Below are positions 44,953 to 55,800 of a DNA stretch of 64,000 nucleotides, one piece after another. A program made the position numbers and the translations under genes. How positions within the stretch are numbered: position 1 is the first letter of the stretch; each line of letters starts with the position of its first letter. The notes beneath the pieces are model-generated. The model was not told the origin of the DNA. It worked only from the letters and a program-made list of their open reading frames with translations, and made no database searches. This DNA is from Paenibacillus bouchesdurhonensis (GTDB lineage Bacteria; Bacillota; Bacilli; Paenibacillales; Paenibacillaceae). The stretch is from the NCBI RefSeq assembly GCF_900155685.1, contig NZ_LT732547.1:579648-643647 (forward strand), read 5' to 3'.

Positions 44953-44998
44953 AGAAAGGGTGTCCTTAAACCGAATCACGGTTAGGGACACCCTTTCT
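44953..44998. terminator. bidirectional terminator between lacI-type and maltose phosphorylase genes
   Basis: AGAAAGGGTGTCC (44953-44965) pairs with GGACACCCTTTCT (44986-44998), and CCG / CGG pairs lie within. It separates the two convergent genes. Confidence 0.9.
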
Positions 44999-45007
44999 AG
45001 ATCAAGC

Positions 45008-47326
45008 TTAAATTTTTACGGAAGTTCTAGCGTATTGCACTTCGCCTAGCCCGCTTACGGTATAGCTGCGATCGTAAATGACGATTGCTGCCGGTGTATC
45101 GGTCTCGTTCGTGACCGTAATGCTGTCCTCCGTTACACTTACATTCAGGCGAGCTCCGCGGAACATCACCTTGAAGGAGAACGATGTCCAGTGGGATGGA
45201 ACGAACGGATGCAACTGCAGCGCATCGTCTTTCACCTTCAGTCCGCCGAAGCCTTCCACGACAGACATCCAGGTGCCAGCCATACTCGTAATATGCAGAC
45301 CGTCCTCGGTGTCATTATTATAGTTATCGAGATCCAGACGCGCCGTGCGCAGGTACATTTCGTATGCCTTCTCCTGATAGCCCAGCTCGCAAGCGATAAT
45401 GTTGTGGAGGCAAGGGGACAGGGAAGACTCATGCACAGTCAGCGGCTCATAGAAATCGAAGTTGCGTTTCTTCGTCTCCAGGTCGAACTGGTCGCCAAGG
45501 AAGTAAATTCCCTGCAGCACATCGGCTTGCTTGATAAAGCAGGAGCGAAGAATCCGATCCCAAGACCAATTTTGGTTGAGCGGCAGATCTTCTGGCTTAA
45601 GGTCTTTCACCGGAATGAGCTCTTTATCCAGGAAACCATCCTGCTGCAGGAATACGCCGCGCTCCTCATCGTACGGATAGTACATATTGCCGATAATGTC
45701 GTTCCATTTGGCAACCTCTTCATCCTTCAGCTCCAGCTTGTCGATGAGCTCCAAATAACGAGCATTCTCATGCTCCTTCAAATAGCTCATAACTTTCTGC
45801 GTATACTCCATCGTCCAGGTGGCAATCCGGTTGGTATACCAGTTATTGTTGACGTTGTTCTCATACTCGTTCGGGCCTGTAATGCCCAGCATGACGTATT
45901 GGCCTTTATCCTGAGAGAAGTTCACGCGCTCTTCCCAGAAGCGGGAAATTTCCACTAGCACTTCCAGGCCATATTGGCCGAGATACGATTTATCTCCGGT
46001 ATAGTTGACGTAATTGTAAATGGCATAAGCGATAGCGCCGTTACGGTGAACCTCCTCGAACGTAATTTCCCATTCGTTATGGCACTCTTCGCCGTTCATC
46101 GTTACCATCGGATAGAGAGCGCCCTTCGTAAAGCCGAGCTTGCGAGCATTCTCCTTTGCTTTCTCCAGATGCTTGTAACGGTATATGAGCAGGTTGCGAG
46201 CGATGCTGGAATCCGCAGTGCTAAGGTAGAACGGCAAGCAATAAGCCTCTGTATCCCAATAGGTGCTGCCGCCGTATTTTTCACCCGTAAAGCCCTTTGG
46301 ACCAATATTCAGACGATCGTCATCCCCGGTATAGGTCTGGTTTAATTGGAAAATGTTAAAGCGAATCGCCTGCTGCGCGGAGACATCGCCTTCAATAATG
46401 ATGTCGCTTTCGCGCCACTTGGCGGCCCAAGTATCTACCTGTTCGCGAAGCAGTGTGTCGAATCCAGCTTCTTTCGCCTCGGCGAGCAATTTTTTGCCGA
46501 CTTCGACTAGTTGACCCAGACCATGGTTGCGCGAAGTCACATTAGCCACATATTTGTACAGAGTGACTTGTTCTCCGGCAGCAGCTTCAATGACCACTTC
46601 ACTGGAGACGAATTTTTCGCGTTCCTGGAGGGACGGGGAAAGATCCAGCTTATTGCCATCTTTGAAAATATCGAACGCCATGACCGAGGTCACATGGAAA
46701 TCGAGCTTCTTTGTCTTCAGCGTCAAATATGAAAGATCTGCCGCTGCGGCTTTCTCTACTTCCAGCCAGAATTTCTCATCGTAGTTCGAGTCTTTATTCT
46801 GCACATCGCCGTCAAGATAAGGGACGAGGCGAATCGTACCGCTGAAATTCAACGGAGTAACCGCGTAGCGGATCGCTCCGATTTCATGGCGAGCCATGCT
46901 GACAAAGCGCAGCGCATCCACTTGGATTTGCTTGCCGTCTGCAAGCTCCGCCTTGAAGCGGCGGGACAAGGTGCCTTCCTTCATGTTCAACTCGCGTACA
47001 AAGTCGCTGACCTTGCACTTCGCCAGATCGAGCTCGATTCCATTAATAAATACGTCGACGCCGATCCAGTTCGTACTGTTCAGGACTTTGGCGAAATATT
47101 CCGGATATCCGTTCTTCCACCAACCAACACGCGTCTTATCGGGGTAATAGACACCCGCCATATAGCTGCCTTGCAGGGAGGAACCGCTGTATCTCTCTTC
47201 GAAGTTCGCCCGCTGGCCCATGAACCCGTTGCCGATGCTGAATATGCTCTCGGATATTTCATGGGTTGTCGGATCAAAGGACTCTTCAATAATCGACCAT
47301 TCGTTTATTTTTAAGTATTGTTTCAC
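45008..47326 (-). CDS. mapA: maltose phosphorylase (GH65)
   Basis: Maltose phosphorylase converts maltose and phosphate to glucose and beta-glucose 1-phosphate in the cytoplasm. The 772-residue protein has the GH65 N-terminal sandwich, the linker and the (alpha/alpha)6 barrel. The catalytic acid is E487 in TGPNEYENNVNNNW, the same number as in the Lactobacillus brevis enzyme. Kojibiose or other disaccharide phosphorylases share this family, but the neighbours (pgmB, malR, amylopullulanase, malEFG) favour maltose. It is 77 bases downstream of pgmB in the same operon. Confidence 0.9.
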   Translation of the reverse strand: MKQYLKINEWSIIEESFDPTTHEISESIFSIGNGFMGQRANFEERYSGSSLQGSYMAGVYYPDKTRVGWWKNGYPEYFAKVLNSTNWIGVDVFINGIELDLAKCKVSDFVRELNMKEGTLSRRFKAELADGKQIQVDALRFVSMARHEIGAIRYAVTPLNFSGTIRLVPYLDGDVQNKDSNYDEKFWLEVEKAAAADLSYLTLKTKKLDFHVTSVMAFDIFKDGNKLDLSPSLQEREKFVSSEVVIEAAAGEQVTLYKYVANVTSRNHGLGQLVEVGKKLLAEAKEAGFDTLLREQVDTWAAKWRESDIIIEGDVSAQQAIRFNIFQLNQTYTGDDDRLNIGPKGFTGEKYGGSTYWDTEAYCLPFYLSTADSSIARNLLIYRYKHLEKAKENARKLGFTKGALYPMVTMNGEECHNEWEITFEEVHRNGAIAYAIYNYVNYTGDKSYLGQYGLEVLVEISRFWEERVNFSQDKGQYVMLGITGPNEYENNVNNNWYTNRIATWTMEYTQKVMSYLKEHENARYLELIDKLELKDEEVAKWNDIIGNMYYPYDEERGVFLQQDGFLDKELIPVKDLKPEDLPLNQNWSWDRILRSCFIKQADVLQGIYFLGDQFDLETKKRNFDFYEPLTVHESSLSPCLHNIIACELGYQEKAYEMYLRTARLDLDNYNNDTEDGLHITSMAGTWMSVVEGFGGLKVKDDALQLHPFVPSHWTSFSFKVMFRGARLNVSVTEDSITVTNETDTPAAIVIYDRSYTVSGLGEVQYARTSVKI

Positions 47327-47403
47327 TATAACCAGGCTCCTTTAATGATATGATGAGTAAAAATCGCACTTTCATACTGACTTATCACGCGAACAGGAGA
47401 AAG

Positions 47404-48066
47404 TTAACGAGCGGCATTCAACTCCTTAAGACGGCCAACCGTCATTTCTTGCAGCGAAGGGACGATGAGCTCGGCTTTGCCCAGTGTATTCGCCGAACCG
47501 ATTCCGACGCAGCTCATGCCGGCGCGATGCGCCGCCTCGACCCCAGCCTCGGCATCCTCAAAGACGACACATTGTTCCGGAGGTACGGAGAGAGCCTTGG
47601 CTCCAAGCAGGAATACCTCCGGGTCAGGCTTGGCATTGCTGGTATGCGTCCCATCGATAATGGCATCGAAATAGGGGGTCAAGCCGGTATTATTTAGAAT
47701 GGTCATCGCGTTCTTGCTGGCCGATCCGAGAGCCGTCTTCAGGTCATTTTCCCGACAGGACTTGAGGAACTCCAGCGCCCCCGGCAATATTTCTGAATGA
47801 TCCATTTTGGAAATGGATTCAAAGTACCAGTTGTTTTTTCGCTCGGCGAGCTCAAGCTTCTTAGCGTCATCGAATTCAAGATGACCCACGCTAAGTAAAA
47901 TATCCAGGGATGCCATACGGCTAACCCCTTTGAGCTTCTCGTTATCCTGCTCGGTGAACGTGAATCCGAGTTCATCAGCGAGCCGTTTCCAGGCCAAATA
48001 GTGATATCTGGCTGTGTCGACAAGGACTCCATCCAGGTCGAAAAGACAAGCTTTGATTGAGGTCAT
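47404..48066 (-). CDS. pgmB: beta-phosphoglucomutase
   Basis: PgmB converts the beta-glucose 1-phosphate made by maltose phosphorylase into glucose 6-phosphate. The 220-residue HAD protein has the nucleophile D10 and general acid/base D12 in CLFDLDGVLVDT, the specificity loop KLKGVSRMASL (about 45-55), GSASKNA, and the acidic VVFEDAEAG motif near 168. It is first in the pgmB-mapA operon, with a LacI-type operator at 48084 immediately upstream and GGAGGAG as ribosome site. Confidence 0.95.
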   Translation of the reverse strand: MTSIKACLFDLDGVLVDTARYHYLAWKRLADELGFTFTEQDNEKLKGVSRMASLDILLSVGHLEFDDAKKLELAERKNNWYFESISKMDHSEILPGALEFLKSCRENDLKTALGSASKNAMTILNNTGLTPYFDAIIDGTHTSNAKPDPEVFLLGAKALSVPPEQCVVFEDAEAGVEAAHRAGMSCVGIGSANTLGKAELIVPSLQEMTVGRLKELNAAR

Positions 48067-48083
48067 AACCTCTCCTCCTTTTA

Positions 48084-48099
48084 GCGCAAACGTTTGAAC
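48084..48099 (-). promoter_or_regulatory. MalR-type operator before pgmB
   Basis: GCGCAAACGTTTGAAC at 48084-48099 contains the palindromic CAAACGTTTG typical of LacI/MalR sites. It lies just upstream of the pgmB ribosome site and therefore in the leader or promoter of the pgmB-mapA operon. Confidence 0.75.
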
Positions 48100-48226
48100 A
48101 AACTGTTAAAAATAAAAGAAGCAGCAAGGCTTCAATTATTTTAAGTAAATAGGGCTTTATGTGAAGAATAAGTTCAGCCCTATCCGCGTGGACAATGACT
48201 TGATGAATCCTTGTGATCCCTCCCCG

Positions 48227-49258
48227 TTATGAGCGGACGGAATGGATGGATGATTCGCGGATCATCAGTCGGTGCGGGATAATCTGGCGCTTCTGGTAGG
48301 AGGCATCCTGATTATTTTTGATCGACTGGATCAGTACCTGGGAAGCGGTATATCCCAAATTGTAAATGCCGATATCGATACTGCTCAGCGGCGGCGTCGA
48401 CAATTCGGATAAAGGTATATTGTTAAAGCTCACCAGACACAAGTCTTCGGGCACATTATATTTAAGTTCATGCAAACCGCGCAATATTCCGAAGGCGACG
48501 ACATCATCGATCAGGACAAGTGCAGTCGGGCGATTCGGAAGATTCATGAAGAACGACATGGCCCGGTAGCCGCTTTCCTGCAAAAATTCTCCCTCTACGA
48601 TCCACTCGGGACGGGACTCAAGTCCGGCATCTGCAAGAGCTTTCATGTAACCTTTCAGCCGATCCTTGGAAACGACAAGCTCCGGTGGGCCGCTTACGAA
48701 TCCGATGCGTTCATGTCCAAGTGAAATCAAGTGCTTGGTCGCATCGTAGGATGCCTGTACGTTATCGGTGTCCACGGATAAAATATCAGGATACTGGTCG
48801 CTCCGTCCGATCAGGACGAAGGGATGGCCGTTCTCATGCAGAAAGTCGATGACAGGATCGTCTGTTCTGGAATAGAGAAGAATAACTCCATCAACCCGGC
48901 GGCCGTTAAGCAGTCTGGAGACGCCTTCGACCTCTTCTTTCTCATTGGCTCCTGAGCTGATGAGTATATCATATCCCAAACGGCTTGCCTGAGTGACAAT
49001 GCCGCGGATCAGCTCCATAAAAAAGTAATTGGAGAACAGTTCTTCGGCCGATTTAGGAAGCATGATGCAAATGCTGTTCGTTGTCTTGGACACTAGGCTT
49101 TTCGCCATAATGTTGGGGTGATACCCGAGCTGCTCCATGATCGCCTTTACTTTCTGAGAAGTCTCCGTGCTGATTCTTGGATGATTGGACAGCACCCGGG
49201 ACACGGTGGAGGGAGATACTCCGGCCTTTCTAGCAACATCTTTAATAGTTACAGCCAT
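48227..49258 (-). CDS. malR: LacI family repressor, MalR-like
   Basis: The 343-residue protein has the LacI helix-turn-helix (MAVTIKDVARKAGVSPSTVS, hinge HPNIMAKSLVSK) and sensor domain (LVSFNNIPLSELSTPPLSSI, HRLMIRESS). It lies directly upstream of pgmB-mapA in the same direction and faces the amylopullulanase gene across 627 bases. CAAACGTTTG-like palindromes before its own gene, pgmB, amylopullulanase and malE make it the probable maltose/maltodextrin repressor of this locus. ATG 49258 follows AGGAGG. Confidence 0.9.
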   Translation of the reverse strand: MAVTIKDVARKAGVSPSTVSRVLSNHPRISTETSQKVKAIMEQLGYHPNIMAKSLVSKTTNSICIMLPKSAEELFSNYFFMELIRGIVTQASRLGYDILISSGANEKEEVEGVSRLLNGRRVDGVILLYSRTDDPVIDFLHENGHPFVLIGRSDQYPDILSVDTDNVQASYDATKHLISLGHERIGFVSGPPELVVSKDRLKGYMKALADAGLESRPEWIVEGEFLQESGYRAMSFFMNLPNRPTALVLIDDVVAFGILRGLHELKYNVPEDLCLVSFNNIPLSELSTPPLSSIDIGIYNLGYTASQVLIQSIKNNQDASYQKRQIIPHRLMIRESSIHSVRS

Positions 49259-49273
49259 AATAACCTCCTGTGG

Positions 49274-49283
49274 AACCGTTTGC
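49274..49283 (-). promoter_or_regulatory. operator-like site before malR
   Basis: AACCGTTTGC (GCAAACGGTT on the gene strand) lies 15 bases before the malR start, between promoter and ribosome site, suggesting autoregulation. It is a weaker match than the other copies. Confidence 0.5.
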
Positions 49284-49478
49284 TTTACATTGTAATCTTA
49301 ATCCAAAGGTTAGCGAAAGTAAATAGATAATCCCCGACAAAGTGTGATATTCAGGGATATACTGCGCAATTTCTTGGAAAATATACGGTAATAATCGTAA
49401 TTTTGAATATGAATGGGACATTGAGGAATCTAGAGGAAATTAAAGATAATGAGATGAAAATGCTTAAAAACAGCTTAT

Positions 49479-49516
49479 GCAAACGTTTTAATTAAGTTAA
49501 GCGCTTAAGTTATAGT
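49479..49516 (+). promoter_or_regulatory. amylopullulanase promoter with two overlapping operators
   Basis: GCAAACGTTT (49479-49488) abuts a weak -35 TTAATT (49488-49493), 17 bp before TATAGT (49511-49516). TTAAGCGCTTAAGTTAT (49497-49513) fills the spacer and matches the site before the pullulanase gene except at one base. Two different LacI-type regulators could thus act here. The leader to the start codon is about 360 bases long. Confidence 0.6.
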
Positions 49517-49586
49517 GGTGATGCGGATACAGCGCTTACATAAATTTTGGCAGTCATGGAAAGAGAATTTTTCGAGAAATTGTGGT

Positions 49587-49597
49587 AACGTTTGCGC
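49587..49597 (+). promoter_or_regulatory. second MalR-type operator before amylopullulanase
   Basis: AACGTTTGCGC at 49587-49597 (GCGCAAACGTT on the other strand) lies about 100 bases after the first operator, in the transcribed leader. The remainder of the gap up to 49885 shows no further feature I can support. Confidence 0.65.
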
Positions 49598-49885
49598 AAA
49601 GATGGCTTCAATTTCGATGTAAATGAGGCGCAGAAGGGGGGGAGTGACTTTTATATAAAGCTGAACTCAACTGCTCGATCTTATGAACGTAATCGTCACA
49701 AAAGCAGGTCATAAGACTTCGACATGCTTACATTGTCAATTCTATCAACGGATCTCAAATCTACCCAATTACATTAAGTCTTCTTTACAGATTTAAAGCT
49801 GCGAAAGTGAATTTATTTAACTGTAGATCAGAGGAGATTATTTCAGTTTCATATTTTTTTGAGTGGAAAGGGGTTCAACGCTCAT

Positions 49886-52800
49886 ATGGCTAATCAAAAG
49901 TCACTTCGCTTTGTTGCATTAGGACTAGTTATGTTGATGGTCGTTAACTTGCTGGGGATGGGTCAAGCGTTCGGTGAAGCTAATTCACAGACATCGTCCG
50001 TTGTCATTCAAGAAGCTCAGAATGAACTGCAGAGTCCCTTATTTCATGGGGACGGTTCTGTGACTGTAACAGGGGTCTCGGAAGCGGGCAGGCTGTTCGT
50101 GGTAGGGAACTTTAGCGCATCCCGCTGGAATAGCTTCGTAGAAATGACGAAAGTAAGCTCTTACAACGAGAATGGAACCGAGATGAACGTATATTCATAC
50201 ACTATTCCGAAAACGGATTTCATCGCGAATAAAGGAGTTGTCGAATATAAATTTTCGACAGCAGAGGGAGATTGGGATGCATCTTATGCCGATCCTCGCA
50301 ACGTGTCTAAGATTAGTGTCAACTCCGCGATTTATAGCTTAAGCATGCATGATGCAGCGGGGCATCCACCTGGCGGTGAAGTGGTTCCGGGGCAGTCTTT
50401 AGAATTGAAAGCTGTAAGAATCCTTGCAGATGGCACGGTCTTGAATTTAACAGACTACGCCATGTGGTCATCTAGTCCATCTGGCGACATTTCTGTAACT
50501 GGCGGTAAAGTGAAGGTTGCCGATCAAGCAGCAACTGGAACGAGTACAGTTATAACGGCCGTCTATGAGGATATTGCAACAGAAGTGAATTTGAAGATTG
50601 TTGATCAGATTCTTGCCAGCCCTGTCATTCATGGGGATGGCACCGTGACCTTTAACAATAATAGCCACACAGGGAACGAGCTTTACGTCATCGGCTCCAT
50701 GAATGGCTGGTCTCTGGATAAGAGCGAAGCGATGGTCAAAGATGCAGGCGGCGTGTTCTCGGCCACGATGAGCCTTTCGCCGGGCTCTTATCAATATAAG
50801 TTTAATTCGAGCCGTTTGAATTGGGATGTTAATTTTGCAGACCCGCTAAATCCTTTGCAAAGTGAAGGCAATTCGGTTCTGCACGTTCCAGGTATTCAAA
50901 TCGGGCTAACGGATACAGTCGGTAAGGGAAGCTCGACACAATTAAAGGCGACGTTCATTCGAGCGGATGGCACGACCGCGGAGGTATCTCCACAGTGGTC
51001 TCTGAAGGAGAGCGGCCTAACCGGGGTTGCGATATCCGAAGGCAAGCTTGTCATCGCGGACGATACGACTGTAACGAAATTTACGATTGTTGCCGAGCAT
51101 GATGGGCGAAGCAGCGAGAAGGAAATAACCGTGGCATCGGATCTATACACCTTCAATCTGCATTATTACCGTTATGACGGCAAGCAGGGCGACTGGAATA
51201 TGTGGGTTTGGCCTGAAGGAAAGGATGGCGGCAGCTATCCGTTTACAGGTGTGAATGCAGACGGATTTGCGGTCGGAGTATATACGTCGGCTTCGCCGAA
51301 GATTGGCGTCTTAACGCGCTTAAGCGTTCCGGGCAACGATTGGAGCGCGCAGGAAATGGATCGCAAGGTGGAAATGCCGGCGGGCCAAACTACAGCTGAT
51401 GTGTACCTGGTGGAGAACGATCCGAAGGTATATTTTGCAAGACCGGATACTTCACCAAAGTTCAGCGCTGTGATGGCGGATAGCTTGGATACATTAATCG
51501 CTGAAGCCAGCAGCGCAGTAGCGGATGCGGATGTAAGCACCATTGAGCTTACGGATATAACAGACGGGAACAGAAAGCTACCGGTGAATGCCGTCAAAAT
51601 GAGTGACCGCAAGCTTAGAATCACGATAGCTGACCCGCAAGAGTTCGATGTTACTCATGTATATACCGTAGAGACAGCCAATTTGGCGCCTACTCCGGTG
51701 ACGATGCGCAAAATATTGGACGATCCATCGTTCTACTACGCCGGCGAAGATTTGGGGCTAACCTACACTGCAGCGGGCAGCACGTTTAAGTTATGGGCAC
51801 CAACCGCAGCCAAAGTCAGCGTAGCGTTGTACGGCAGCGCGGGCGATTATAACGAGAATGGTCTCGTAACGGATCATACAGGCGGAACGGAGCATGTGCT
51901 GAGCCGGGCAGCAAGCGGGGTATGGTCGAGTACAGTATCCGGCGATTTTAAAGGACAATTTTATATGTACAAGGTAGAGTTCGCGGATGGCACGGTAAAT
52001 TATGCGGTGGATCCGTATGCTGTTGCCGTATCAGCGAACGGACAGCGCACGGCGATCATCGATTTGCGGGACACAAATCCATCGACGTGGACGCCGGACA
52101 TGAAACCGTCGTTAGTCCAGCCTACCGATGCGGTGTTATACGAGCTGCACATTCGCGATTTCTCCATCAGTCCGGATTCGGGCATGTCGCATAAAGGGAA
52201 GTACAAGGCTTTTACGGAGAAAGGAACGACAACATCCCAGGGGCTTCCCACGGGAATCGATCATCTAAAATCACTTGGAGTCACGCACTTGCATTTGCTG
52301 CCGGCCTATGATTTTAAGACGGTCAACGAGCTGGCGGTGGACGACCCGGCTTCCGCTGCCCCGAAATACAATTGGGGATACGATCCACAGAACTACAATG
52401 TGCCTGAAGGAGCTTATTCCAGTAATCCTAGCGATCCTGCGGCGAGAATCCGCGAATTCAAGGAAATGGTTCAGAGCCTGCATGACGAAGGCATCGGCGT
52501 GGTGATGGATGTCGTATACAATCATACTTTCTCGATTGAAGACGGGCCTTTCAACCGAATCGTTCCGGGTTATTATTATCGGACGACAGACAACGGAACG
52601 TATTCCAACGCTACGGGCGTAGGCAATGAAATCGCTTCGGAGCGCCCGATGGTTCGCAAATATATCCGCGATTCCGTGAAATATTGGGCGCAAGAATACG
52701 GTGTGGACGGCTTCCGCTTTGACCTGATGGGACTTATCGACATCGAGACGATGACCGAGGTGACGAGTGAACTGCACCAGGAGGTAGATCCCGGGCTGAT

Positions 52801-55800
52801 CGTGTATGGCGAGCCATGGGATATGGGGCCGACGCCGCTGCCGCAAGACCTGAAGACGATCAAGGGGACACAGCGCAATAAAGGCTTTGCTGTATTTAAC
52901 GATGATGTTCGCGGTGCAATCAAAGGGGACAGCGACGGAGCGGGCAAGGGCTTTGCTACGGGTGAGCCCGGTCAGGAGGCCGCGGTCGTCACCGGAGTCA
53001 AGGGCGCGACAGAGTCCTTCGCGGCGATGCCATCGGAGGCGGTGAACTATGTTACCGCACATGACAATTTGAATCTATGGGATAAAATCGTTAGAACCCA
53101 AGGGCTGGATGCTGATCTCGGCATGTTGAATATACGGGATGGCGTGCTGGAGGGCGGAGGAAACATCGAGAATGCGGTCGATGCTGCCCAGCCTTACAAG
53201 TATGTCGGCACGGGCAATGACGTATTTGACAATGAGACGGTAAGGCGCTCGCTGCTGGCGAACGGGATCGTACTGACTTCACAGGGGGTACCGTTCCTGC
53301 ATGCGGGCGACGAACTGCTGCGCTCTAAATACGGCGATCATAACAGCTATCGAAGCCCGGATGCGATTAATCAGATCCGTTGGGAAAACAAGGACAAATT
53401 CAATCCGATATTCGATTATTATCAAGGCTTAATCGAGCTGCGCCAAAGCCATCCGGCCTTCCGGATGAACTCCAAGGAAGCAATCGCTAACCATTTGCAA
53501 GTGACGAAGAGCGATGGAAACATCGTGTCATTTCAATTGAAGAATTATGCAAACGGTGACACCTGGAACAATATCGTCGTCATTTACAACGCCAATCAGA
53601 CGGCTCAAACCGTAGCGCTTCCCGGTGGTTCGGCCTGGAATATCGTTGTTAATGACCGGGCTGCCGGGACGGCGAAGCTGGGAGCACCGGTAACAGGCAG
53701 CGTCCAGGTTGCCGGATTGTCGATGATGGTGCTGTACGACGAAGAAACGGTGTACACGCCGGAGGTGAGCAAAATTGACCTGACTCCTGACACCTTAGGG
53801 CTGGAACCAGGCATGATTCGCTCAATGACGGCCGTTGTTCGCGACCAGAAGGGCAACCCGATGACAGGAGTAAGCATCGAGTGGAGCACTTCAGACAGTA
53901 CGGTTGCCACAGTAAGTGATAGAGGATTGATCAGTGCCAAATCGGCAGGGACGGCAACGATTACGGCAGCTGTTGGTCAGGTTCGGGCCGTTTCTACAAT
54001 ACAGGTCGGCACGTTGCATCCAACTACACTTACGTTAACGGGGGCGAGCGAGGTTTATGCTACCCAGTCAACGACTTTAAGTGCGACGTTGAAGGATCAA
54101 TTTGGCCAGACATTGAAAGGCAAGACGCTAGCCTGGAGCAGTTCGGATGCTTCTATTGCAACCGTAAGCGGGGCTGGAGAGGTAAAGGGGCTTAAGCCGG
54201 GAACTGTGACGGTCACAGCCCGTATCGGAGAGCTTAAGGCCGAAAAGCAACTAAAAATTCTGCCTTTTGTTAAGAAAACAGTACAACTGCGCTATACGCG
54301 TCCGGATCAAAATTATGAAGATTGGAACCTCTGGATTTGGGGAACCGGGGGCGTGAGCGATGGACAGGTGAATTTCACGGTTCGGGACGGCGTTGCGATC
54401 GCGAACATCGAGACTGCACCGGACAGCAGTTCTGTTGGCTTTGTCGTCCGCAAGGGCACCGACTGGAGCACGGCGAAGCAGGATATTCCCGATGACCGGA
54501 ATATTCCAATCGGAACCGGGCAGACCTTCGTGAAGGTGAATGTGCAAAGCATGGTCATGGAGATGGATATATTGCCAGAGGTAAGCGGGCCGGTATTGAA
54601 TGAAGGAAATATTATTTTCTATTACCGGGATGACAGCCTCTTTCGACAAGACGCGATGCCTACGATATCCGGTGTGAAGCTGAATGTGTCTTCCGGGCAG
54701 GCTGAGCAAAGCTATGACATGATTTATGATGCGAAGAACGAGTACTTTTCGTATACCTTGGAAAACGTTGAGCCAGGCAAATATTATTATGATTTCACGG
54801 TTACGCGGAATAGCCAGGATAGCATTGTTCCTGATGACAAAAACCCGCTGCGTGAAGGCAATCGCTCTGTAGTCGAGTTTCTGAAGCCAGAGCTGCAGAT
54901 TCAAGGGGAGGTGTCTCCTGCAAGTCTGAATGGAACGATAGCCTACGATGAAAATGCAGTGCTGACGCTGAAAGTAACCGGGGATGAAGGCGTAAAGCTG
55001 CGCGAGGCCTATGCGGATTTAAGGGGGCTTGGGGGCGATGCTAAAGAAGTTATTGACCCGCAGTTGCTGGAACGGACAATTTCTGTTGCGGACCACATTA
55101 CAGCGGGTATTAAAACAATCGGACTGACGGTCATTGATGAGTACGGCAATAAGCATCACGGTACGGTCAAAATTACAGTACAAGCGAGAACGGGGAACTC
55201 GCCGTTGGATTTCGACTGGGATGAGGCAAGGATCTATTTCTTGCTGACAGACCGTTTCTATAATGGTGATTCGAGCAATGATAATCCAAACCAAATCCCG
55301 GGAAGCTATGATCCTGCTCAGCCGGAAGCATACCATGGCGGCGATATCCGGGGAATTATCGAGAAGCTTGATTATTTGGATAAGCTGGGGATTAACACGA
55401 TTTGGATTACGCCGATTGTAGACAATATCGATTTTGATGTTCGTCATGGCAAGAACGGGCCGCAATTTGGCTACCATGGCTACTGGGCTAAAAATTTCGA
55501 GATGATGGATGAGCATCTTGGCGATATTAACGATTTCAAGGAGCTTATTGACAAGGCTCATGATCGCGGAATCAAAATTATGGTTGACGTAGTGTTGAAT
55601 CATGCCGGATATGGCCTGAAGCAAGGCGATCAGGCAGCAGAAGTTCCGGGTTATCCGGCCGCCGCCGACCAAGAGAGATTCGCAGGCATGCTGCGTGACG
55701 GAGGCACGGATACGGTTCGCGGTGAACTAGCGGGACTGCCTGATTTCAAGACGGAGGAAGCCGCGGTCAGGGATAAGCTGATTGAATGGCAGGTCGACTG

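Noticed and set aside
45191..45958. 255-codon open frame opposite maltose phosphorylase
   Set aside because: It is antisense to a full-length GH65 gene with an intact catalytic residue and shows no recognisable domain.
49859..49885. upstream TTG start for amylopullulanase
   Set aside because: The GAGGAG site is more than 20 bases away and the extra nine residues precede an otherwise normal signal peptide starting at ATG 49886. The choice is not certain.
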